Positions 33,921 through 43,224 are shown, counted from the first letter of the stretch. The stretch is DNA of 62,536 bases from Actinomycetes bacterium (GCA_029778715.1 JAKOPT010000087.1:1-62536), one strand, 5' to 3'. A program made the numbers and translations. The notes: generated from the letters alone by a model not told the origin.

Positions 33921-34682
33921 TCAAGGCGCGGCGAGGCCGTGGCGGGCCAGGGCGTCACGGACCCCGCTCTCCTGCGGCCCGAGCACGGGGTCGCGGCCGC
34001 TCGCTAGGTCCCACGCCGTCTTCCACGAAGCGGCCACCTCCCGCAAGGTGTACCAGCGCCACAGCCCGGGGAACTGCGCCTCCATCCGGTAATCGCCTGC
34101 CCCCGTGGCGTCCACACCCAACCTGCGGCAGGTCGCCACGGCCCGCGGCAGGTGGTAGCCCTGCGAGACCAGCACCAGCCGATCGACACCGAAGATCCGT
34201 TTGGCCCGGCTGCACGAGTCATAGGTGTCGCGCCCGGCGAAGTCCCGGACGATATCGCCGGTGGGCACACCGTGCGCCACGAGATAGTCGGCCATGGCCG
34301 TCGGTTCGTCGTAGGAATGGGTCCGGTTGTCGCCGGACACGAGGATCACGGTGACCGATCCGCTCCGATAGAGGTGCACCGCGGCATCCAACCGGGCCGC
34401 GAGGAACGGGGTCGGGGTGCCGGCGGCCGTCAGTCCCGCGCCGAGCACCAGCGCCACCGGGGCCGTCGAGGCCCGTTCGGTGCCGTTGGCGTCGATGATC
34501 CGCCCGCGCGATTGGGCGAGCACCCACAGCCAGGGGGCGACGGCGAGGAGGGTGCCGGCCGTCCCGGCGATGACGATTCGCAGCCAACGGCGCCGCACCC
34601 ATCCCCAGACGCCGGTATGCCGTGGGCCCGGTTCCCGCTCGCCGCGCTCGGATGCCCGTCCCCCGGGACGATGCCTGCTCAT
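33921..34682 (-). CDS. YdcF/SanA-like DUF218 membrane protein
   Basis: From ATG 34682 the product has 253 residues. One TM helix lies near the N-terminus (about 35-57), then a DUF218 domain with ALVLGAGL, VSGDNRTHSYDEPTAM and VSQGYHLPRA motifs. Family members influence envelope permeability, and ElyC/SanA relatives are linked to peptidoglycan or envelope stress. A start at 34745 would add 21 residues; the Arg-rich SRHRPGG start is more typical. It is convergent with the AbiEi gene. Confidence 0.85.
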   Translation of the reverse strand: MSRHRPGGRASERGEREPGPRHTGVWGWVRRRWLRIVIAGTAGTLLAVAPWLWVLAQSRGRIIDANGTERASTAPVALVLGAGLTAAGTPTPFLAARLDAAVHLYRSGSVTVILVSGDNRTHSYDEPTAMADYLVAHGVPTGDIVRDFAGRDTYDSCSRAKRIFGVDRLVLVSQGYHLPRAVATCRRLGVDATGAGDYRMEAQFPGLWRWYTLREVAASWKTAWDLASGRDPVLGPQESGVRDALARHGLAAP

Positions 34683-34816
34683 GGGCCCAGGGTAAGGCGC
34701 GAGTCGCGAGCGGGACGGGACCTCGACACGGGAGGCCAGCGACACGGCATACCGGCAGCGACCCGACGGCGGAACGGGAGACGCGTGCCCGACCCGACGG
34801 GGGATACTGGCCGGCG

Positions 34817-36034
34817 ATGCCCACCCCCACCCCCACGCCTGACGCGGCCGCGGCCCCGGCCCCCCGAATCCCCCGGGAGATCTGGGTTCTCGTCGCCGCG
34901 GCCTTTGTCATCGCGCTCGGGTTCGGGCTCATCACGCCGGTGCTGCCGCAATACGCGCAGAGTTTCGGGGTCGGCGCGACGGCGAGCTCGATCGTCGTGA
35001 GCACGTTCGCGTTCTTCCGGCTCACCTTCGCGCCGGTCGGCGGCCGCCTCATCTCCCGCCTCGGCGAACGCCCCGTCTATCTCACCGGCCTGCTCATCGT
35101 CGCCGCCTCGACGGGAGCGACGGCGTTCGCGCACAGTTACTGGCAACTCGTCCTCTACCGCGGGCTCGGCGGCATCGGCTCGACGATGTTCACCGTGTCG
35201 GCGGTCGCGCTCATCGTGCGACTCGCGCCGCCGGCGATCCGTGGCCGGGTCTCGTCGGCCTACGGGTCGGCGTTCCTGCTCGGCGGCATCGGGGGGCCGG
35301 TCGTGGGCGGGTTGCTGGGGAACCTCGGGTTGCGCGTGCCGTTCCTCGTGTATGCCGTGGCGCTGGTTGCCGCGGCCGCTCTCGTCGGCGGTTTGATCCG
35401 TCCGCACGCCCTGCGCCCAGCGGCGGACGCGCCCGTCCGCCCACTGTTCACCGTGCGCGAAGCGCTGCGCGACAACGCCTACCGGGCGGCCTTGGGGTCG
35501 TCGTTCGCCAACGGGTGGGCGAACTTCGGGGTGCGGAACGCGATCCTGCCCCTGCTCGCCGCGGCGGTCATCGGCAAAGAACCGTGGGTGGCGGGCATGG
35601 CGCTCGCGGTGTTCGCCGCGGGCAACGCGGTGGGGTTGACGTTCTCGGGGCGGCTCTCGGACCGGCGCGGGCGGCGCCCGTTCATCATCGGCGGGTTGCT
35701 CATCAGCGGCACCGCCACGCTCGTCACGGGGTGGGCGGGCAACCTACCCGTGCTCGTCGCCGTGTCGGTCATCGCCGGGCTCGGCGCGGGCACCTTGAAC
35801 CCGGCCCAGCAGGCCAGCCTCGCCGACGTCGTCGGCAACGACCGCAACGGGGGACGCGCGCTCGCCACGGTGCAGATGGCCGCCGATCTCGGGTCGATCA
35901 CCGGGCCGATCCTCGCCGGGGTGCTGGTGGACCGGGGCTCGTTCGCGCTCGCCTTCGGGGCAACCGGGGCGATTACGCTTCTGGCCGTGCTGCCGTGGCT
36001 ACGAGCCCGCGAAACGGCCCGCCTGGCGAGGTGA
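34817..36034 (+). CDS. major facilitator superfamily transporter
   Basis: The product has 405 residues with twelve predicted membrane helices. The MFS loop 2-3 motif appears as GGRLISRLGERPVYL, and its second-half counterpart as SGRLSDRRGRRPFIIGG. The N-terminal Pro/Thr stretch is disordered. Arrangement and length fit the drug/H+ antiporter class, but the substrate cannot be read. ATG 34817 sits directly before the TM region; further upstream the frame overlaps the divergent YdcF gene. Confidence 0.85.
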   Translation: MPTPTPTPDAAAAPAPRIPREIWVLVAAAFVIALGFGLITPVLPQYAQSFGVGATASSIVVSTFAFFRLTFAPVGGRLISRLGERPVYLTGLLIVAASTGATAFAHSYWQLVLYRGLGGIGSTMFTVSAVALIVRLAPPAIRGRVSSAYGSAFLLGGIGGPVVGGLLGNLGLRVPFLVYAVALVAAAALVGGLIRPHALRPAADAPVRPLFTVREALRDNAYRAALGSSFANGWANFGVRNAILPLLAAAVIGKEPWVAGMALAVFAAGNAVGLTFSGRLSDRRGRRPFIIGGLLISGTATLVTGWAGNLPVLVAVSVIAGLGAGTLNPAQQASLADVVGNDRNGGRALATVQMAADLGSITGPILAGVLVDRGSFALAFGATGAITLLAVLPWLRARETARLAR

Positions 36035-36040
36035 CCCGGC

Positions 36041-36979
36041 TCAGCGGTCCTTGTCGCCGAGCCCTTCGACCAGGCCCATCAGGGCCCGCATCTGGCCCGG
36101 CGCGACCCGGGGCAGGATCTCCAGGATCCGGGCGTCGACACCCACGACGAGCCGGCTGTCGCGCCGCCGCGCCGCGCGCAGGATGAGTTCGGCCGCGTGG
36201 GCCGGGTCGCCCTTGAGGCGGTCGCGGGAGAACCCTTGCTGGTTCTGGTATGCCGCGGTGCTCAGTCCCTCGGCCGCGCGCGCATCCTGGGCGATCCGGG
36301 TGGCGAACCCGCCCGGGTGGACCGTGGTCACCCCGATCCCGTGCCCAGCCAACTCGGCGCCGATCGACTCGGAGAACCCGCGGACTCCGAACTTGCTGGT
36401 CGCATAGGCCGACTGGCCAGGTGGGGCGAGCAGCCCGAACAGGCTCGACATGGTGATGATGTGGCTGCCGGGCGTGGCGAGCAAGGCGGGCAGCAGGGTG
36501 TGGGTGAGTGCGATGGGGGCGTGCAGGTTGACCTCGAGGACGCCCATGAAGTCGTCGAGGCTCATCTCCTCGAACGTCCCGAACAGGGTCACGCCCGCGT
36601 TGTTGATGAGCAGGTCGATGGTGGCGTGCGCCTCCATGATGCGCTTCCCGAGGGCCACGACCTCCTCCCGCACGGACAGGTCGACGACGTGCTGCTCGAC
36701 CGTGGTGTCGGACGTCGCTGCCAGCGCCGCGGTGAGGGCTTCGAGACGGTCGGCGTCCCGGTCGACCAGGATGAGGTATGCCGCGCCCTCCTGGGCGAGT
36801 TGGCGCGCCATCTGCTCCCCGATTCCGCTTGCGGCACCGGTGAGGACGACTGTGGCGCTGACGAAGTCACGCGGTTCGGGACCGCCCCGGCGAGTCAGCG
36901 TGGGCCGAGGCAGGCGATTGGTGAGCGCGCCAAGGCGTCGGCCCAGGCGCCCGACGGGACCGGGATCGGTGATCTCCAT
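36041..36979 (-). CDS. short-chain dehydrogenase/reductase
   Basis: The product has 312 residues from ATG 36979. It is a classical SDR: cofactor loop TGAASGIGEQMA (about residues 45-56), NNAGVTLFG, catalytic Ser in MSSLFGLL, and Tyr/Lys in YATSKFGVRG. A basic helix before the Rossmann fold and a C-terminal tail RLVVGVDARILEILPR resemble SDRs acting on lipids or steroids. It is convergent with the MFS gene, 6 bp apart. The frame continues upstream to 37351 without family character. Confidence 0.87.
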   Translation of the reverse strand: MEITDPGPVGRLGRRLGALTNRLPRPTLTRRGGPEPRDFVSATVVLTGAASGIGEQMARQLAQEGAAYLILVDRDADRLEALTAALAATSDTTVEQHVVDLSVREEVVALGKRIMEAHATIDLLINNAGVTLFGTFEEMSLDDFMGVLEVNLHAPIALTHTLLPALLATPGSHIITMSSLFGLLAPPGQSAYATSKFGVRGFSESIGAELAGHGIGVTTVHPGGFATRIAQDARAAEGLSTAAYQNQQGFSRDRLKGDPAHAAELILRAARRRDSRLVVGVDARILEILPRVAPGQMRALMGLVEGLGDKDR

Positions 36980-37103
36980 GCCGTCAGGGTAGCCACGGGC
37001 GCCAGCGTTGACGCGCGGATGAGGCCACGGACACGAAGACCCCAGCGCTAGTTCCCAGCAGCACGCGGGTGTCGTTCCGCGCAGAGCGCGCAAGGATGAG
37101 GCC

Positions 37104-37607
37104 ATGACGACCGATCCAGGCCCGGGTACTTCCGCCAACCGCATGCTCATCGTCGTCCGGCACGCCAAGTCCGACTGGGACATCCCGGTGCCCGACCGCG
37201 ACCGGCCACTCGCGGCCCGGGGCCGGCGCCAGGCCCCGGCGAGCGGGCGCTGGTTGGCGGCCCACGGCATACAACCGAGTCTGGCCCTCGTGTCTCCCGC
37301 GACCCGGGCTCGCCAGACCTGGGACCTGGTCGCTGCCGAACTCGCCGGCAAGGTCCGCGTCGCGGTGGTCGAGGCGGCCTACACCTTCGACGGCGGCGAC
37401 CTCTGGGAGGTGGTCAACGCCGCGCCCGCCGTGGACTCGCTCGCGCTCGTCAGCCACAACCCCGCCGTCGAGGACCTCATCGAAGCGCTCACGGGGACGT
37501 GGGTGCGGATGCCGACATCGGCGCTTGCCGTCGTCGATCTGCCGCCGGGGCCGTTGCGCGCCGGTGCGGCCAGGCTTCGGTATGCCGGCCGCCCGGCCGA
37601 CGCGTAG
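37104..37607 (+). CDS. SixA-type histidine phosphatase
   Basis: The product has 167 residues in the histidine phosphatase superfamily (branch 2-like, SixA): catalytic VVRHAKSDWD near residue 18, SPATRARQT for the second phosphate-binding Arg, and LVSHNPAVEDL for the second His. SixA proteins remove phosphate from phosphohistidine in phosphorelay proteins. It is monocistronic, with a start about 125 bp from the divergent SDR start. Confidence 0.88.
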   Translation: MTTDPGPGTSANRMLIVVRHAKSDWDIPVPDRDRPLAARGRRQAPASGRWLAAHGIQPSLALVSPATRARQTWDLVAAELAGKVRVAVVEAAYTFDGGDLWEVVNAAPAVDSLALVSHNPAVEDLIEALTGTWVRMPTSALAVVDLPPGPLRAGAARLRYAGRPADA

Positions 37608-37785
37608 TGGCCCCATAGGCAAGCGCGCGGCGGCGGCATACCTCAGCGGGTGAGCCTGTGTGGGCGAGGGAGAAGGCATGGGTGGTCGACGGCCTGGTGA
37701 TAGGTCCGGCACAGGGGCGGTGCCGACGGTGGATACATCACCGGTGGCGACCAGTCACCGAACCATCTCCAAGGAGCACACGCAC

Positions 37786-38475
37786 ATGAACCGCAAGAAG
37801 ATCGGTCTGGCCGCCGCCTCCCTGCTCGCCGCCGGCGCCATCGTCGGCGGGGGTTCGGCGCTGGCCAACGCCGCCCAGAACGCCACGCCGTCGCCGTCCA
37901 CGTCGGCGAGCAGCGGAGCCACTCAGGGCCAAGGCGGAGGTCAGGGTCAGGGCGTCCAGCAGCACCAGCACACGACGGTGACCGGAAGCGAGGCGCAGAA
38001 GGTGATCGACGCCGTCAAGGCCAAGGATTCGAGCGTCACGATCAGCACGGTCGAGAAGGATCCGGACGGGACGTACGACGCGCACGGGACCAAGTCCGAC
38101 GGCACCCAGGTCATGTTCGACGTGAGCGCCGACCTCAAGACCGTGAGCGCGGGCCGCGGCGGGCCCGGCGGCGGCAGCCAGGACGCCGCGGTGACCGGCA
38201 GCGAGGCGCAGAAGGTGATCGACGCGGTCAAGGCCAAGGACTCCTCGGTGACCATCGACACGGTGCGCAAGGACCCGGACGGCTCCTACGACGCGCTCGG
38301 CAGCAAGTCCGACGGCACCAAGGTCATGTACGACGTGAGCGCCGACCTCAAGACGATCGCCGAGGGCGGCCAGGGCAAGGGCGGCCCCGGTGGCCCGAAC
38401 GGTGCGAACGCCAACGGCGGCTCCGGCACCGCGAGCAACGGGTCGAGCGCCAACAGCGCGACGCCGGCGAGCTGA
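37786..38475 (+). CDS. secreted protein with two PepSY-like repeats
   Basis: The product has 229 residues: a signal peptide (about 1-30, ending ALANA) followed by a Gln/Gly/Ser linker. Two nearly identical ~55-residue units each begin VTGSEAQKVIDAVKAKDSSV and end with MYDVSADLKT or MFDVSADLKT. The units look like single PepSY-type folds, which often inhibit proteases or bind wall components. The C-terminal tail is Gly/Asn/Ser-rich. AAGGAG lies 10 nt before ATG 37786. The two units share long stretches of identical DNA, so duplication or deletion by recombination is likely. Confidence 0.8.
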   Translation: MNRKKIGLAAASLLAAGAIVGGGSALANAAQNATPSPSTSASSGATQGQGGGQGQGVQQHQHTTVTGSEAQKVIDAVKAKDSSVTISTVEKDPDGTYDAHGTKSDGTQVMFDVSADLKTVSAGRGGPGGGSQDAAVTGSEAQKVIDAVKAKDSSVTIDTVRKDPDGSYDALGSKSDGTKVMYDVSADLKTIAEGGQGKGGPGGPNGANANGGSGTASNGSSANSATPAS

Positions 38476-38482
38476 CGGCATA

Positions 38483-38558
38483 GGGGTGGCGAGCCGGCGC
38501 GGCGCGGCTCGCCACCCCAGCGGCGGGCGGCGCGGGGCACCTGAGCGTGCCCCGCGCC
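38483..38558 (+). terminator. two tandem perfect hairpins after the PepSY-like gene
   Basis: Hairpin 1 (38483-38495 paired with 38506-38518) has a perfect 13-bp stem starting GGGGTGGCGAGCC. Hairpin 2 (38529-38540 with 38547-38558) has a perfect 12-bp stem. They begin 8 bp after the stop codon. There is no T-tract, as is common for actinobacterial hairpin terminators. Confidence 0.75.
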
Positions 38559-38709
38559 GTCTGCGCTGCCCCGGGCGCCACCCGACAGGGGCCGCCAGGG
38601 GACGAGCCCCGCCTGGCGGTGCGCACCCGTGGCCGGGACGGTCACCGCGGGAGGTGAGCACACGGCATACGGTGAAGCCTGCGAATCCCCGCCAGCGAAA
38701 GTGCCACCG

Positions 38710-40152
38710 ATGAGCGACTACCCGTATGCCGACCGCTTGCCCGTCCACCGCACCCTCCCCGAGGAGGGCACGCCGCGGGAGGCGGTCCTCGCCGAGTTGG
38801 ACGCGATGGCCCGCGAGGAGGACGCCTTCTGGGAGACCGGCAAGATCTCCGGGACGATGTACTGCGGGGACCACGGGCACTACGACTTCCTGACCCAGGC
38901 CTTCGGGCGGTTCGCGCATGTCAATGCGCTGCAACGGGATATGTGTCCCTCGCAGACCAAGTTCGAGGGCGAGATCATCGCCATGGTCCTCGACCTGATG
39001 CACGCCGGCGCGGTGACCGACGGCGAGCCCGTGGGCATGGTGACCAGTGGGGGGACCGGCAGCATCCTGCACGCGATCCTCGCCTACCGTGACCATGCGG
39101 CGGCGGTGCGCGGGATCGGGGTCGCGCACGGGCGGGTGCCCAACGTCGTCAAACCCGAGACGGCCCACCCGGCCTTCGACAAGGCGTGCCACCTCTTCGG
39201 GGTCGAATGCCGCACGGTGCCGGTGGACCCGGTGACGACGGTCGTCGACCCGGCCGTCGTGGCGGCGGCCATGGACGAGAACACCATCGCCATCATCGGA
39301 TCGGCGGGCAACTACCCCTACGGCACGATCGACCCGATCGCGCAGTTGGGGGCGCTCGCGTCCGAGCGCGGGGTCGGGCTGCACGTCGACGGGTGTCTTG
39401 GCGGGTTCATCCTGCCCTTCGGGGAGGAGTTGGGGTATGCCGTGCCGCCCTTCGACTTCCGCGTGCCGGGGGTGACGTCGATTTCGGCGGACACGCACAA
39501 GTACGGGTATGCGTTCAAGGGTTCGTCGGTCGTGCTGTTCCGGGACAAGGCCTATCGGAACGCGCAGTACTTCCACATGACCGGTTGGACCGGTGGGAAG
39601 TACATGTCTCCCGGCATGGACGGGTCGCGCTCCGGGGGGCTGTTGGCGGCGACCTGGGCTTCGCTGGTGTCGCTGGGCCGCGCCGGTTATCGCGGGTATG
39701 CCGCGGCGATCTTCGAGACCGCGGCGGCCATGATGGCGGCGGTTCGGGCCCAGGACGGGTTGCGGGTCATGGGGTCCCCGACGTTCTGCTTCTCCTTCAC
39801 CAGCGAGGAGTTCGACATCTACCACGTGTCGGACTTCATGCGGGGGCGCGGCTGGCGCTTCAACGGGCAGCAGTACCCGAACGCGATCCACATGGCCGTG
39901 ACCCGTCCGCAAACCCAGCCCGGGGTGGTCGAGGCGTTTGCCGCCGATTTGGCGCAGGCCGTCGAGTTCGCCCGGGCCGAGGCGGCGGCCGGGCGCACCT
40001 CGGAGTCGGGCGCGATCTACGGCGGGATGCCGGGCGGTATTGCCGGGCTCACCAGCGAGGTCGAGGAGTTCATCGAGTCGATCATGGACACGATGCTCGA
40101 CGCCCAACAGGCCCTGCCGCCGGTCCAGGCAGCAGCCGGGGAGGCGCGGTGA
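38710..40152 (+). CDS. PLP-dependent lyase of the sphingosine-1-phosphate lyase / group II decarboxylase type
   Basis: The product has 480 residues. The fold type I PLP core is clear: TSGGTGSILHAILAYR for the phosphate cup, HVDGCLGGF for the Asp that pairs with the pyridine nitrogen, and SADTHKYGYAFKG with the Schiff-base Lys. The GTMYCGDHGHYDFL N-terminus and overall length match bacterial S1P-lyase-like proteins rather than glutamate decarboxylase. The substrate is not known; an amino-phosphate is suggested by the family. GTGA overlap couples it to the sugar-kinase gene, so lyase and kinase probably act in one pathway. Confidence 0.85.
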   Translation: MSDYPYADRLPVHRTLPEEGTPREAVLAELDAMAREEDAFWETGKISGTMYCGDHGHYDFLTQAFGRFAHVNALQRDMCPSQTKFEGEIIAMVLDLMHAGAVTDGEPVGMVTSGGTGSILHAILAYRDHAAAVRGIGVAHGRVPNVVKPETAHPAFDKACHLFGVECRTVPVDPVTTVVDPAVVAAAMDENTIAIIGSAGNYPYGTIDPIAQLGALASERGVGLHVDGCLGGFILPFGEELGYAVPPFDFRVPGVTSISADTHKYGYAFKGSSVVLFRDKAYRNAQYFHMTGWTGGKYMSPGMDGSRSGGLLAATWASLVSLGRAGYRGYAAAIFETAAAMMAAVRAQDGLRVMGSPTFCFSFTSEEFDIYHVSDFMRGRGWRFNGQQYPNAIHMAVTRPQTQPGVVEAFAADLAQAVEFARAEAAAGRTSESGAIYGGMPGGIAGLTSEVEEFIESIMDTMLDAQQALPPVQAAAGEAR

Positions 40153-41675
40153 GTGCCGATGGCCTCGTCCTCGCCGTCGACCTCGGCAGCGGCGGCCCCA
40201 AGGTCGGCTATGTCACCGTGGCCGGTGAGCCCGTGTGGTGGTGGTACGAGCGCGGCGACGCCGTCCACGGTGCCGCCGTCCAGGACCCGGGCGCGTGGTG
40301 GGACACGATCGTGGCGGCCGCCCGGCGGGGCCTGGACGAGGGGGGCGTGGACGGGTCGCGGGTCGTCGGGGTCGCCGTGACCGGGCAGTGGGCGAGCACG
40401 GTCCCGGTGGATGCGGACGGCATACCGGTTGCCGAATGCCTCATGTGGAGCGACACCCGCGGCGGCGAATACTCCTCGACCCGCTTCGGGGGCCCGGTCG
40501 CCGGCTATGCCCCCAAGGCATTGGCGACCTGGCTGCGGCGCTCGGGCGGGGTGCCCAACCCGTCGGGGGCCGACCCGGTCGCCCACATGCTCCACCTGCG
40601 GCACGACCGGCCCGAGGTGAGCGCGGCGGCGCGGTGGTATCTCGAACCCGTCGACTACCTCACGATGCGCTTCACCGGGGTCGCGGCGGCGACCGCGATG
40701 TCGATGACCGCGGCCTGGCTGACCGACAACCGTGACCTCTCCGTGCTCGACTACGACCCGGTCCTCGTGGGGATGTCGGGGGTCGACCCGGAGAAGCTGC
40801 CGCCGCTGGTGCCGGGGGGATCGGTGGTCGGGACGGTGCGTCCCGACGTCGCCGAACTCATCGGCATACCGGCCTCGGCCGTCGTCGTCACCGGGGCGCC
40901 GGACCTCCACAACGCGGTCGTCGGGTCCGGGAGCGTCGGGTTGTACGAGGCGCACGTCTCGCTCGGGACCTCGTCGTGGGTGTCGTGCCCGGTGCCCTCG
41001 AAGAAGACCGACGTCATCCGGCAGATGGCCTCGGTGCCGGGCCTCGGCGACGGCCACTACGTGCTCGCCAACAACCAGGACAACGCCGGGCGCTGCCTCG
41101 AATGGTTCCGCGGCGGGTTTGCTCCCGAGGTGGCGTATGCCGACCTGCTGGCCGCCGCTGCCGAGGTCCCGGCGGGGTCGGGCGGGGTGGTGTTCACGCC
41201 GTGGTTGACGGGGGAGCGCTCGCCCATCGACGACCGGCGGGCCCGGGGTGGTTTCCACAACGTGTCCCTGGAGGCCGGGCGTCCCGAGTTGACCCGGGCG
41301 GTGCTCGAAGGGGTCGCGTTCAACCTGCGCTGGTTGCTCGGGGCGGCGGAGAAGTTCGCCGGCCGCCGCTTGGACCCGATCCGGGTGATCGGGGGCGGGG
41401 CACGCGAGGACCTGTGGTGCCAGATCCTGGCGGACGTGTGTGACCGGACGTTCGAGCGGGTGCGCGAACCCCTGATCGGGGGGCTGCGCGGGGCCGGCCT
41501 GTTCGTCGGGCTGGCTCTCGGGGTCGTGGAGCGCTCGGAACTGCGCGACCTGGTGCCTGTCGATGCGGTGTTCGTGCCCGATCCGGCGGTGCGCGGGGTC
41601 TACGACGAACTGTTCGCCCAGTTCCCCAAGGTGTATGCGCGCAACAAGAAGATGTTCGCCGCCCTCAACCGGTGA
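40149..41675 (+). CDS. FGGY-family carbohydrate kinase (xylulokinase-like)
   Basis: The product has 508 residues. It has two actin-like domains: LAVDLGSGGPKVGYV phosphate-binding loop, VTGQWASTVPVD and the MWSDTRG substrate site, then VSLGTSSWVSC and the C-terminal VIGGGAREDLWCQILADV. It is closest in style to xylulokinase, but here it is coupled to an S1P-lyase-like enzyme. Phosphorylation of a small polyol or sugar made or used by that lyase is plausible. GTG 40149 overlaps the previous stop. Confidence 0.85.
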   Translation: MSADGLVLAVDLGSGGPKVGYVTVAGEPVWWWYERGDAVHGAAVQDPGAWWDTIVAAARRGLDEGGVDGSRVVGVAVTGQWASTVPVDADGIPVAECLMWSDTRGGEYSSTRFGGPVAGYAPKALATWLRRSGGVPNPSGADPVAHMLHLRHDRPEVSAAARWYLEPVDYLTMRFTGVAAATAMSMTAAWLTDNRDLSVLDYDPVLVGMSGVDPEKLPPLVPGGSVVGTVRPDVAELIGIPASAVVVTGAPDLHNAVVGSGSVGLYEAHVSLGTSSWVSCPVPSKKTDVIRQMASVPGLGDGHYVLANNQDNAGRCLEWFRGGFAPEVAYADLLAAAAEVPAGSGGVVFTPWLTGERSPIDDRRARGGFHNVSLEAGRPELTRAVLEGVAFNLRWLLGAAEKFAGRRLDPIRVIGGGAREDLWCQILADVCDRTFERVREPLIGGLRGAGLFVGLALGVVERSELRDLVPVDAVFVPDPAVRGVYDELFAQFPKVYARNKKMFAALNR

Positions 41676-41690
41676 TGCGCGGCATAGGGC

Positions 41691-41815
41691 GTGTTAACAA
41701 TCGACCAATAGGTGGGTTGTGTACGGGTCGAGGGGGGTAGCGGGCCCGGACGACCTTCACCAGTCGGCGCACGGCATACCGCGTGTCCACAATCGACCAA
41801 TAGGTGGGTTGTGTA
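41691..41815. repeat. two copies of the ACCAATAGGTGG repeat (92-bp spacing)
   Basis: Copies start near 41691 and 41783 and share AATCGACCAATAGGTGGG plus TTGTGTAC, followed by a conserved downstream segment (GGTCGAGGGGGG.AGCGGGCC). They lie between the convergent FGGY kinase and CDF genes. The core is an imperfect dyad (ACAATCGACC-AATA-GGTGGGTTGT). Confidence 0.88.
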
Positions 41816-41849
41816 CCGGTCGAGGGGGGCAGCGGGCCCGGACGACCCT

Positions 41850-42809
41850 TCACCAATCGGCGCCCTCGCAGCGGGCGCTCGGCGTCGTCTCGACCTGGAG
41901 CGTGGCGTGCGCGATGCCGAAGCCGTCGCGCAGCAGCGAAGTCGCGTCCGAGAGCGCGTCGCTCGGCCCGTCGGCGGTCACGAGATGGGCGGTGGCGACA
42001 TTCATGCCCGAGGTGAGCTGCCATAGGTGCAGGTCATGGACCTCGACGACACCGGGGACGCCCTCGAGCGCCGCCTGGACCGCGCCGGGGTCGATCCCGG
42101 CGGGCGCGTGCTGACCCAACACCGCGACGACCTCGCGCCCGAGCGCGATCGCCCGCACCGCGACGAACACCGCAATGCCCAGCGCGATCCCGGTGTCCCA
42201 CCACGGTGAACCCGTAGCCCGGATCAGCAGCGCCGCCGCGATGACGCCCACCGAACCCACGGTGTCGGCGAGCACTTCGAGGTAGGCGCCCTTGACATTC
42301 AGGCTCTCCCCGGCGCCGCTGCGCAACAGGGCGAGGCAGACGAGATTGACGACCAACCCGAGCGCGCCGACGGCCAGCATGACCCCGACCCCCGGCTCGG
42401 CCGGGCGCCCGATGCGGGCGATCGCCTCGACGGCGATGAACACCGACACGCCGAGCATGATGAGCACGGCGAGGCCGGACGCGAAGACCTCGGCCCGGTA
42501 CGACCCGAACGTGCGCCGCCCGGTCCGGTCCGGGCGGGTGGCGATCCGGGTCGCGACGAGCGCGGCGCCCAGCGTGACGACGTCGGCGGCCATGTGCCCG
42601 GCGTCGCTGATGAGGGCGAGCGAGGAGGCCATGAGCCCGGCGGCGAGTTCGACGCCGAAGAACGCCGCCACCAGCCCGAACGCGACTGCCAGCCGCCACC
42701 GGTGCCGACCCGCGGCCGTCGTGGGGGTTCCCTCGTCGGTTTTCCCGTATGCCGCGCCGCCGCCGTGCGCGTGTCCCGCGCCGAGCCCGCGGCTGTGACC
42801 GTGGCTCAT
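41850..42809 (-). CDS. cation diffusion facilitator (CDF) metal efflux protein
   Basis: The product has 319 residues. A His-rich N-terminus (HGHSRGLGAGHAHGGG) is followed by six membrane helices with the zinc-site motifs SLALISDAGHMAAD and LADTVGSVGV, where the family usually has H/D residues; the latter lacks the usual His. The C-terminal domain contains VHDLHLWQLTSGMNV. It exports Zn, Co or Cd in exchange for protons. It overlaps the ArsR gene by 4 nt and should be derepressed by metal. An upstream start at 43004 is out of character; 42809 gives the typical length. Confidence 0.9.
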   Translation of the reverse strand: MSHGHSRGLGAGHAHGGGAAYGKTDEGTPTTAAGRHRWRLAVAFGLVAAFFGVELAAGLMASSLALISDAGHMAADVVTLGAALVATRIATRPDRTGRRTFGSYRAEVFASGLAVLIMLGVSVFIAVEAIARIGRPAEPGVGVMLAVGALGLVVNLVCLALLRSGAGESLNVKGAYLEVLADTVGSVGVIAAALLIRATGSPWWDTGIALGIAVFVAVRAIALGREVVAVLGQHAPAGIDPGAVQAALEGVPGVVEVHDLHLWQLTSGMNVATAHLVTADGPSDALSDATSLLRDGFGIAHATLQVETTPSARCEGADW

Positions 42810-43186
42810 CGGGCTGTCTCCGCGTGGGCGACGTGTTCGCGGGTGACGTCGAGGAGAAGGCGGACGTGGGCGTCGGAGAGCCGGTAGAACACGTTGCGCC
42901 CCTCGCGCCGCCCGCTCACGATCCCGGCCGTCCGCATCAACCGAAGTGCCTGTGAGACCGTGGTTTCCGTGGTGTCGGTGGCGGCGGCGAGGTCGCAGAC
43001 GCATAGTTCGCCGGCCTCGAGAAGCGCGTGGAGCAGGCGCACCCGGGTGGGGTCACCGAGCAGTTTGAAGAGGGCGCTGACCCGCCCCACCTCCTGCTCG
43101 CTGGGAGCCTGCTCACGGACCAACTGCACCTTCTCGGGGTGAACTCCCTCGCCCACGCAGCCGTCGAGCGCTCGCACCATCGCCAT
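42806..43186 (-). CDS. ArsR/SmtB-family metal-sensing repressor
   Basis: The product has 126 residues with a winged helix: ALFKLLGDPTRVRLLHALLE and the recognition helix TVSQALRLMRTAG. ELCVCDLA carries a Cys pair in the alpha-3 region as in cysteine-liganded sensors, and DAHVRLLLDVTREHVAH has the His/Asp residues of the alpha-5 zinc site. It precedes the CDF exporter in the same operon. The palindrome at 43207-43224, 21 bp before its start, is the expected operator. Confidence 0.9.
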   Translation of the reverse strand: MAMVRALDGCVGEGVHPEKVQLVREQAPSEQEVGRVSALFKLLGDPTRVRLLHALLEAGELCVCDLAAATDTTETTVSQALRLMRTAGIVSGRREGRNVFYRLSDAHVRLLLDVTREHVAHAETAR

Positions 43187-43206
43187 CCCCTGCTCCTACT
43201 CATCTG

Positions 43207-43224
43207 AATATCTGTTCAGATATT
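43207..43224. promoter_or_regulatory. ArsR operator, perfect 18-bp palindrome
   Basis: AATATCTG-TT-CAGATATT is an AT-rich perfect dyad with an overlapping CTGAA...TTCAG dyad. It lies just upstream of the arsR-type gene. Size and position match SmtB/ArsR operators. Confidence 0.8.

Noticed and set aside
38559..38709. Possible cobalamin or other riboswitch upstream of the PLP lyase gene
   Set aside because: Some GC-rich pairing exists, but the conserved B12-box and other known aptamer cores are missing.
37738..40107. A ~790-codon open frame on the minus strand opposite the PLP lyase gene
   Set aside because: It is Arg/His/Gly-rich with no domain pattern and lies antisense to two well-supported genes; such frames arise in GC-rich DNA.
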